From Tessaracoccus palaemonis (GTDB lineage Bacteria; Actinomycetota; Actinomycetes; Propionibacteriales; Propionibacteriaceae), in assembly GCF_019316905.1 (NCBI RefSeq), contig NZ_CP079216.1, positions 1,674,001-1,738,000 on the forward strand: a DNA stretch of 64,000 nucleotides. Direction: 5' to 3'. Numbering within the stretch: the stretch's first letter is position 1; every line of letters begins with the position of its first letter. Positions 55,749 through 64,000 of this stretch are shown here, piece by piece. The notes under the pieces are model-generated. The model did not search any database. It saw only the letters and a list, made by a program, of their open reading frames with translations, and was not told the origin of the DNA. The translations under genes were made by a program, and so were the position numbers.

Positions 55749-56794
55749 TCCGCGATCTCGTTGGCCTTCGCGTTGCCGGCCGCGAGCAGGTCGTGCAGAT
55801 AGCCCGGGTCGGCCTCCAGCTCGGCGCGTCGGGCGCGGTGCGGCGCGAAGTAGTCGTTGACGGCGGCCGTGACGAGCTTCTTCAGGCCGCCGCCTCCGCC
55901 GTCGCCGATCTCCGCGGCGATCTCGACGGGGTCGCGGTCGAGGCACAGCGCGGCGATGTTGATGAGGTTGGACACCTCGGGTCGATGCTCCGGATCGAAC
56001 GTGATGTGGCGGTCGGAGTCCGTCACGGCCCGCTTGATGAGCTTGGCGGTCTCGTCGGCGGTCATCCGCAGCTCGATGGTGTTGCCCTTCGACTTGCTCA
56101 TCTTCGTGCCGTCCAGGCCGAGGATGGTCCCCGACGCGCTCAGCAGGGCCTCCGGCTCCGGGAACACGGGCGCGGCCGGGTCGAAGCGGCCGTAGCGCTC
56201 GTCGAAGCGTCGGGCGATGACGCGGGCCTGCTCCAGGTGCGGCAGCTGGTCCTTGCCGACGGGCACGAGGTTCGCCTTGCAGAACAGGATGTCTGCGGCC
56301 TGGTGGACCGGATAGGTGAGCATCAGGCCCGACATAGGGCGGTCCCCCGTGTCGTCCAGCTCGGCCTTGACGGTCGGATTGCGCCGCAGCTCCGCGTCGG
56401 TGACCAGCGAAAGGAGCGGCAGCATCAGCTGGTTGAGGGCCGCGACGGCCGAGTGGGTGAAGATCGTGACCTTCTCGGGGTCGATACCGGCCGCGATGTA
56501 GTCGGTCAGCAGCGAGTAGACGCGCTCCTTGACGGGGCCGACGCCGTCGCGGTCAGTGATGACCTGGTAGTCCGCGATCAGCACCATGGTGTCGATCCCG
56601 AGCCCGGCCAGCCGCACCCGGTTCTGCAGCGACCCGAAGTAGTGTCCGATGTGCAGATGTCCCGTCGGCCGGTCGCCGGTCAGCACGCGCCACTTCGAGG
56701 GGTCCTTGGCCACCTGAGCCTCGATCTCCCGGCTGCGCTGCGTGGAGCGCGCCAGGGAGGCTTCGAAATCGTGCGTGTTCGGCTCGAGCGACAT
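55703..56794 (-). CDS. trpS: Tryptophanyl-tRNA synthetase
   Basis: A 363-residue class I synthetase that charges tRNA-Trp. HIGH motif in GHLHIGHYFGS near 45, KMSKS in GTKMSKSKGN near 222. Full length despite the IS directly after its stop codon: the last 14 codons are preserved because the insertion duplicated them. Start at 56794 (MSLEPN); a 12-codon longer reading exists but is less likely. Confidence 0.94.
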   Translation of the reverse strand: MSLEPNTHDFEASLARSTQRSREIEAQVAKDPSKWRVLTGDRPTGHLHIGHYFGSLQNRVRLAGLGIDTMVLIADYQVITDRDGVGPVKERVYSLLTDYIAAGIDPEKVTIFTHSAVAALNQLMLPLLSLVTDAELRRNPTVKAELDDTGDRPMSGLMLTYPVHQAADILFCKANLVPVGKDQLPHLEQARVIARRFDERYGRFDPAAPVFPEPEALLSASGTILGLDGTKMSKSKGNTIELRMTADETAKLIKRAVTDSDRHITFDPEHRPEVSNLINIAALCLDRDPVEIAAEIGDGGGGGLKKLVTAAVNDYFAPHRARRAELEADPGYLHDLLAAGNAKANEIAEATLHEVRVAMQMDY

Positions 56795-56861
56795 GGACGG
56801 GACCTGCCTTGCGGGTGGGAGGGCTGTCAAACGTCCCCTACCCTACCGCCCGTCGTCCGGG

Positions 56862-57722
56862 TCAGACGACGCCGCCTCGGCGCCTGATCCGCGAGGTCAG
56901 GTCCCGGTACGCCGAGGGTCGCGTCAGGTTGGCGCCAAGCGGGTTGTTCTTCTTGCCCGTGCCGTGGTAGTCGCTCGACCCGGTGCGGATCAGACCGAGC
57001 CGGGCACCCATCTCGAACAGCAGAGACCTCGTGTCCTCGTCATGGTCCGGATGATCGACCTCGATCCCCTCGAGGCCATGCGTCGTGACCAGCGACTCCA
57101 GGTAGGGCGCCGTCAGCACCTCACGGGTGCCCCGGGACCAGGGGTGGGCGATCACCGCCACGCCGCGCGCGTCGTGCACGAGGTCGATGGCACGCTCCAG
57201 CGGGCAGGCGTACCGCTTGACGTAAGCCGGTCCCCCGTCGTGCAGCCAGCGGGCGAACGCCTCGTCCCTGTCGGCGGCGTAGCCCTTCGCCACGAGCGCG
57301 TCCGCGACGTGCGGCCGCCCGATGACGGGGGCGCCGTGTGCCGCGGCCTGCAGCTCCTCGACCGTGACGGGCAGGCCGAGCTCGGCCAGCCGTTGCAGCA
57401 TGGCGGGGATGCGCTCGGTGCGGCCGACGCGGATGCGGGCCAGCTCCTCCCCCAGCCCCCGGTCGTAGGGGTCGCAGCCGTAGCCGAGCAGGTGCACGGA
57501 CCGGCCCGCGTACTCGGTGGACATCTCGAGGCCGCTGATGACCTTCACCCCGATGCGCTTGCCCGCCTCCTGCGCCTCCGGGACGCCGCCGAAGGAGTCG
57601 TGGTCGCAGAGCGCGATAACGTCGAGCCCTGCGTCGAAGGCCCGCATGACAAGGCCGGTCGGCGTGTCCGTGCCGTCGGAGACCCGCGAGTGCGTGTGGA
57701 GGTCGATCTTCATGGGCGCCAT
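56862..57722 (-). CDS. PHP-domain phosphoesterase
   Basis: A 286-residue metal-dependent phosphoesterase: DLHTHSRVSDG near 6-16 (first metal pair), ALCDHDSFGG near 37, EMSTEY, a VIAHPW motif near 190 and a SDYHG motif near 255. Related to RNase AM/YciV, which trims 5S rRNA and hydrolyses 3',5'-bisphosphonucleotides; exact substrate not settled. An inner ATG at 57713 is also possible. Confidence 0.87.
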   Translation of the reverse strand: MAPMKIDLHTHSRVSDGTDTPTGLVMRAFDAGLDVIALCDHDSFGGVPEAQEAGKRIGVKVISGLEMSTEYAGRSVHLLGYGCDPYDRGLGEELARIRVGRTERIPAMLQRLAELGLPVTVEELQAAAHGAPVIGRPHVADALVAKGYAADRDEAFARWLHDGGPAYVKRYACPLERAIDLVHDARGVAVIAHPWSRGTREVLTAPYLESLVTTHGLEGIEVDHPDHDEDTRSLLFEMGARLGLIRTGSSDYHGTGKKNNPLGANLTRPSAYRDLTSRIRRRGGVV

Positions 57723-57763
57723 CTTACGGGGGTCAGGCGGGGCTCATGGGTAGGGTTGGCAGC

Positions 57764-58234
57764 ATGCAGTTCGATTACACCCACACCTACGCGACCACAC
57801 CCGACAAAGTCGTCGATCTGATGCGCACTGAGGAGTTCATCGACGACGTCGCCACCCACGCCGGAGCGGTGTCGCACACGGTCGAGGTGGGGCCGGAGAA
57901 GACCCTTCTCGCGATGAAGCTGCCCGTCCCGGAGAGCCTGGCGAAGTTCGTGGGCGCGACGATCTCGCTGGAGATGACCTTCCGGTTCCAGCCGCCCGCC
58001 GCTGACGGCAGCGTCCCGGGAACGGTGGACGTGGACGTGGCCGGTCTGCCCGTCGATGTGGCGGCCCGCGCGCTGCTGACCCCCACCGGCGGCACCACGG
58101 TGGCCCACTATGCGGGGACGCTGACCGTGAAGATCCCGCTGGTCGGACGCAAGGTGGAGAAGCAGGTGGAGCCCTTCATCCGCGACGCCTTCGGCGGCCT
58201 GGAGCGCCGCGCCGCCGCCTGGCTGGCCCGCTGA
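57764..58234 (+). CDS. DUF2505 family protein
   Basis: A 156-residue protein with a START/SRPBCC-like alpha-beta fold; the FDYTHTYATTPDKVVDLM start and late VEKQVEPFIRDAF helix are typical of DUF2505. Members may bind lipids or other hydrophobic ligands; no role is established. Start at 57764; the ATG at 57746 adds only six residues. Confidence 0.83.
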   Translation: MQFDYTHTYATTPDKVVDLMRTEEFIDDVATHAGAVSHTVEVGPEKTLLAMKLPVPESLAKFVGATISLEMTFRFQPPAADGSVPGTVDVDVAGLPVDVAARALLTPTGGTTVAHYAGTLTVKIPLVGRKVEKQVEPFIRDAFGGLERRAAAWLAR

Positions 58235-58254
58235 CAGCTCCCCGGGCGACGGCT

Positions 58255-58461
58255 TCAGACGACGAACCCGTCGCCCGCCACGTGTGCCCTCGCCTCATCG
58301 GCGCTCGCGTCGGTCAGGACGAGGAACACCACCTCCTCGTCGTCGTCCTCGCCCAGGAACCGGTCCCTGTCCGCCTCGACATACCAGCCGGCGGCCTCGA
58401 GCGCGGCGGACGTCGCCGCCGCCTCGTCCGCGTCGTCGAACGTGATCGTGGTCGGGCGCAT
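58255..58461 (-). CDS. Small acidic unknown protein downstream of ku
   Basis: A 68-residue, strongly acidic protein with one beta-alpha-beta unit (TTITFDDADEAAATSAAL) and a DDDEE turn. No family recognised. Start overlaps the ku stop (TGATG), so it is translated with Ku and may work with it; that is inference. Confidence 0.65.
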   Translation of the reverse strand: MRPTTITFDDADEAAATSAALEAAGWYVEADRDRFLGEDDDEEVVFLVLTDASADEARAHVAGDGFVV

Positions 58462-59267
58462 CAGCTCGCCTTCGCCTTCGCCGCGTCCTCGCGTCGCTGC
58501 CGTGCCGCCTCGACCGACGCCTTGAGCGCAGCCATCAGGTCGACCACGTCGCCGCCGCCGCCCTGCTCCGCCGGGGCCGGCGCCTCGCCGCCGGAGAGCT
58601 TCGCCTCGACGACCTGCAACAGCGCCTCGCGGTAGGAGTCGCTGTGAGCCTCGGGGTCGAAGGACCCCTCCAGCTGGCCGATCAGCAGCTTCGCGAGCGC
58701 GACCTCGTCGTCGGTCACCGTGACGTCAGCGGGCGGCGCCGCGAAGGACCCGTCCCTCAGCTCGTCGGGCCAGTACATCGTGTGCAGCAGCAGCAGGTCG
58801 TCGCGGGCCCGGATCAACGCCAGCGACTCACGCTGCCGGAGCGCGACCTTCACGACCGCCACCTGGCCGGCACTGGTCAGGGCCTCCCGCAGCAGCACGT
58901 AGGGCTTCACCCCGACGCTTTCGGCCTGCAGAAAGTAGGTGCGGTCGATATAGGTCGGGTCGATGTCGTCGGCATGCACGAACTGGACGACGTCGACCGA
59001 CCTCAGCGTGGACAGCGGGAGATGCGAGAAGTCCTCGTCGGTCAGGATCGCGGTGCGGCCGTCCGCGGCCTCGAAGCCCTTGGCGATGTCCGCGAAGGAG
59101 ACGACCTCGCCGCACTTCTCGCAGATCCGCTGATACCGGATGCGTCCTCCGTCCAGGGAGTGCACCTGGTGGAACGAGACGTCCTTGTCCTCGGTGGCGC
59201 CGTACAGCTTCACGGGGATGCTCACCAGCCCGAAGGACACGGCTCCCTTCCAGATGGCCCGCGGCAT
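58461..59267 (-). CDS. ku: Non-homologous end-joining protein Ku
   Basis: A 268-residue bacterial Ku. The Ku beta-barrel starts MPRAIWKGAVSFGLVSIPVKLY; a CEKCGEVV zinc-like knuckle lies near 50 and the TMYWPDELRD region near 165. It forms a ring on DNA ends and recruits LigD. The C-terminal tail is short and moderately basic. Start at 59267, 6 bases after GAGGAGGG; the longer ORF to 59321 overlaps the upstream gene. Middle gene of a three-gene operon. Confidence 0.94.
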   Translation of the reverse strand: MPRAIWKGAVSFGLVSIPVKLYGATEDKDVSFHQVHSLDGGRIRYQRICEKCGEVVSFADIAKGFEAADGRTAILTDEDFSHLPLSTLRSVDVVQFVHADDIDPTYIDRTYFLQAESVGVKPYVLLREALTSAGQVAVVKVALRQRESLALIRARDDLLLLHTMYWPDELRDGSFAAPPADVTVTDDEVALAKLLIGQLEGSFDPEAHSDSYREALLQVVEAKLSGGEAPAPAEQGGGGDVVDLMAALKASVEAARQRREDAAKAKAS

Positions 59268-59268
59268 A

Positions 59269-59745
59269 TCAGCCCTCCTCACCTCGCCGGTACTCGACGA
59301 CGTCGTTCCAGAGTAGGTCATGCGAGTTCAGGAGCGCCTGCACCGCCGGCTGGTCCCAGGCCTGGTCGATCGTGAGTCCCCGGCTGATGGCCGCGGCGTC
59401 GGCGACGTCGGCGCCGGGCTCGTCGGCGAACCAGGAGGTGATCGCCCCGACGGGACAGGAGGCGAGCACGATCTGCCCGTTGACCGGGTCCACTCCCCCC
59501 GACACGAGGGCCGGATCGACCTCCGCCACCACGACCGTCCGCGCCCCGTAGCTGCACAGCGCCGCGACCGATGCCAGCACGAGCGCGGCGTACTCGGCGT
59601 CCTCGGCGTCCTTGGCCTCGTAGCCGAGTTCGGCGACGAGCTCGTCGGTGACGGTGTAGGCGGTGCGCTGCACGATGGCGGGGTCACCGCTCATGACGCC
59701 CAGTTCATCGGGGCCGACGGGGATGAAAACCAGTTGTCGCTTCAC
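59269..59745 (-). CDS. Unknown actinobacterial protein (DUF6912-like)
   Basis: A 158-residue acidic protein. The pattern of a short strand, TAYTVTDELVAELG, DAEYAALVLASVAAL and ARTVVVAEVD resembles what I recall of the DUF6912 family, but I am not certain. No catalytic motif seen. Its stop is one base before the ku ATG (TGA-T-ATG), so it is coupled to ku. Confidence 0.6.
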   Translation of the reverse strand: MKRQLVFIPVGPDELGVMSGDPAIVQRTAYTVTDELVAELGYEAKDAEDAEYAALVLASVAALCSYGARTVVVAEVDPALVSGGVDPVNGQIVLASCPVGAITSWFADEPGADVADAAAISRGLTIDQAWDQPAVQALLNSHDLLWNDVVEYRRGEEG

Positions 59746-59876
59746 GGCCTCAGCCTAGTGCCGGGCGATCCCAGGTGGTGTCCGCAACCCGGGAGGTGTT
59801 GTCAGGGACGGAGGCGGTGTTGTCCGGGAGCGGGGGTCGTCCAGGGGTGCCGCAGGGCGGCTCCTAGCGTCCCTGC

Positions 59877-60251
59877 ATGACGACGATGCTCTCACCCCGG
59901 CCCAGCGCCTCGGCGATCCACCCGGACCAGGAGGTCCCGCCCGGCGCCCTCGCCCTCATCCTGGCCACCCTGGAGGCAATGACCGGGCGTCGTGCCCTGC
60001 ACCAGGTGCGTCCACGCCTGTCCGAGCGCGCGTTCCTCGAGTTGGCGCTCCACGCGGGCGCCGGCGTGTATCGACGCATGCCGCCCGGGCGGCTGAGGGC
60101 GCAGATGCCCACGCCACAGGCGGTGGAGGCGACCGTGTCGCTGATGCGCGGCGACCGCTGGGTCAGCTGCGTGATCCGGCTGGACGCGACGCGGCGGTCC
60201 TGGGTGTGCAGCGAGTTCGTCATCCTCGCACCCAGGACCGCCGCGGCGTGA
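59877..60251 (+). CDS. Rv3235-family protein
   Basis: A 124-residue protein with the TGRRALHQVRPRLSERAF core and late VSCVIRLD/WVCSEFVIL strands of the actinobacterial Rv3235 family, encoded next to secA. Function unknown. Divergent from the ku operon by 131 bases and convergent with secA. Confidence 0.75.
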   Translation: MTTMLSPRPSASAIHPDQEVPPGALALILATLEAMTGRRALHQVRPRLSERAFLELALHAGAGVYRRMPPGRLRAQMPTPQAVEATVSLMRGDRWVSCVIRLDATRRSWVCSEFVILAPRTAAA

Positions 60252-60255
60252 CGGG

Positions 60256-63054
<2,799 letters not shown>

Positions 63055-63141
63055 GGGTTGTGTCCTTCTGTCCAGGTCGAGCCGCACGCGCGTGCGACGA
63101 TGCGCCCGCCATCCTATCCCCCAGCGGCAAGTTTGAACGAA

Positions 63142-63177
63142 GCCCGCCCGGCCGGTCCGTGGACCGGCCGGGCGGGC
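63142..63177 (-). terminator. Terminator after hpf
   Basis: Perfect 17-bp stem (63142-63158 with 63161-63177) with a 2-base centre; on the minus strand it follows hpf and precedes TTCGTTC. Confidence 0.7.
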
Positions 63178-63199
63178 CGTTGTCTTGTCAGCGGGTGGT

Positions 63200-63799
63200 T
63201 CAGCTGACGTTCAGGTGCAGCACACCGTAGTTGTAGGCCTTGCGGCGGTAGACCACGGACGGGCGACCGGAGTCCCTGTCCTGGTAGAGGAAGAAGTCGT
63301 GGCCGACCAGCTCCATCTCGTCCAGGGCCTGGGCCAGGGTCAGCGGGGTCGCGTCGAACTCCTTCTCGCGCACGACCAGCGGCCCGTCTCCGGTGACGAC
63401 CATGCCCGCGATCTCGCGCGTCTCCACGCCGTCGGTCTCGGGCTGCTGCGCCGTCGTGGACACCGCGTCGGCGACCAGCGCCGTCCGGAGCCCGCGGTGG
63501 GTCTTGCGACGGTCCGCGGCCTTGCGGAGCTGGGCCTTCAGCTTGTCGAGGGCCATGTCGAAGGCGGCCATCTTGTCGCTGGCCATCGCCTCCGCACGGA
63601 TCACGGGGCCCTTGCTGCGCAGGGTCAGCTGCACGTTCGTCGCGTGGGCGGGATCCCTGGTGTTGTCATCGACGTTGAAGTCGACCTCGACGCGGATCAC
63701 CCTGTCGCGCAGACGCGAGACGGTGGCGAGGCGGTCGGTGACGACCTCCCTCAGCTCGGGGCTGATCGTGCAGTGTCGGCCGGTGACGACGATATCCAT
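63200..63799 (-). CDS. hpf: Long ribosome hibernation promoting factor
   Basis: A 200-residue long-form HPF: the N-terminal ribosome-binding S30AE domain (about 1-100) starting MDIVVTGRH, a linker, and the C-terminal dimerisation domain (about 145-200) with [18 protein letters not shown] and [13 protein letters not shown]. It pairs 70S ribosomes into 100S dimers in stationary phase. Start at 63799 after GGAGGAACC. It precedes secA as in mycobacteria. Confidence 0.93.
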   Translation of the reverse strand: MDIVVTGRHCTISPELREVVTDRLATVSRLRDRVIRVEVDFNVDDNTRDPAHATNVQLTLRSKGPVIRAEAMASDKMAAFDMALDKLKAQLRKAADRRKTHRGLRTALVADAVSTTAQQPETDGVETREIAGMVVTGDGPLVVREKEFDATPLTLAQALDEMELVGHDFFLYQDRDSGRPSVVYRRKAYNYGVLHLNVS

Positions 63800-63904
63800 G
63801 GTTCCTCCATCTTTCGTGGGGCACGAAACGCCGCAGGTCGGTTCCCACTTCGTGGGCCCTGCGGCGTCTCCATGCACCAACGCTACCGTTCCCCTCAAGG
63901 CATG

Positions 63905-64000
63905 TCAGCCCATCGCAGCAGAGTCGCGCGATTTGTCCGCGCGGGCCACCACGGCGATCCCCGCCACGGGAATCCCGGCCGCCGAGAGCGCCCTTGTCGC
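63905..64000 (-). CDS. C-terminal end of a ComF-like phosphoribosyltransferase (partial)
   Basis: The last 31 codons before a TGA at 63905-63907. The frame reads ATRALSAAGIPVAGIAVVARA, like the C-terminal strand-helix of ComF-family proteins, and comF precedes hpf and secA in Actinobacteria. Too little is visible for more. Confidence 0.55.
   Translation of the reverse strand, partial: ATRALSAAGIPVAGIAVVARADKSRDSAAMG

Overview
The window is a 64 kb piece of a high-GC actinobacterial chromosome, best explained as a member of the Propionibacteriaceae or a close relative (Tessaracoccus-like). This is inferred from very high third-position GC, actinobacterial signature families (GarA/FtsR, Sbp/DUF881, PimA/PatA, DUF3000, DUF3093, DUF3107, DUF3710, DUF4193, SepH, CeoB/CeoC, AdnAB, Rv3235-like), a ParC/ParE topoisomerase IV pair, and an LldP-LutABC lactate module. 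It is almost entirely core chromosome. The only clear mobile DNA is one insertion sequence near position 54,000. No CRISPR array, prophage, rRNA or toxin/defence island was seen.

Layout. 1-7855 (all minus): a long overlapping run thrS, HIT hydrolase, patA, pimA, CDP-alcohol phosphatidyltransferase, DUF881, sbp, DUF881, then garA and ftsR, which runs off the window. 7936-9562: GNAT, Cys-tRNA(Pro) deacylase and EamA exporter. 9723-9987: a Gly-Cys-Val tRNA operon with promoter and terminator, followed by a gene-free, repeat-rich 530 bp and a second tRNA-Val. 10659-13712: chelatase-like protein, msrB, DUF3000 and RNase D. 13725-18878: dxs, a conserved unknown with a LexA-like box at its start, and aconitase with a perfect 18-bp operator-like palindrome. 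19142-23726: TrmA-like RNA methyltransferase coupled to a KimA-type K+ importer, divergent from ceoB-ceoC TrkA proteins. 23739-27575: OB-fold protein, DUF3710, dut, DUF3093, DUF4235, DUF4193 and sepH. 27577-31142: a four-gene overlapping operon (DUF5998, phosphodiesterase, glycosyltransferase, tdk). 31185-42860: App1-like phosphatase and parC facing parE, with carbonic anhydrase and an lldR / lldP-lutABC lactate module between them. 43024-52388: DUF7455, nudC-adnB-adnA, a stand-alone LigD-type polymerase divergent from adnA, PP2C phosphatase, DUF3107. 52488-56794: DEAD-box helicase, an IS1634-family element, trpS. 56862-59745: PHP phosphoesterase, DUF2505, and an operon carrying ku. 59877-64000: Rv3235-like protein, secA, hpf and the tail of a ComF-like gene.

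Functional themes: envelope phospholipid/mannolipid synthesis (pimA, patA, pgsA-like), K+ homeostasis (KimA plus two RCK/TrkA proteins), lactate uptake and oxidation under an FadR-type repressor, and double-strand-break repair (AdnAB, LigD-Pol, Ku within 15 kb). Large parts keep the gene order I remember from Mycobacterium tuberculosis (Rv1822-Rv1828, Rv2610c-Rv2614c, Rv2680-Rv2699c, Rv3199c-Rv3211, Rv3240c-Rv3242c), here packed side by side.

I do not see a convincing entirely new multi-gene system. The most noteworthy items are the IS1634-type element flanked by 46-bp direct repeats copied from the trpS tail, a probable CTG start codon on the DEAD-box helicase gene, the repeat cluster in the tRNA gap, operator-like palindromes at acnA, at lldR and at an uncharacterised gene, and a ku operon with two small unknown partners.
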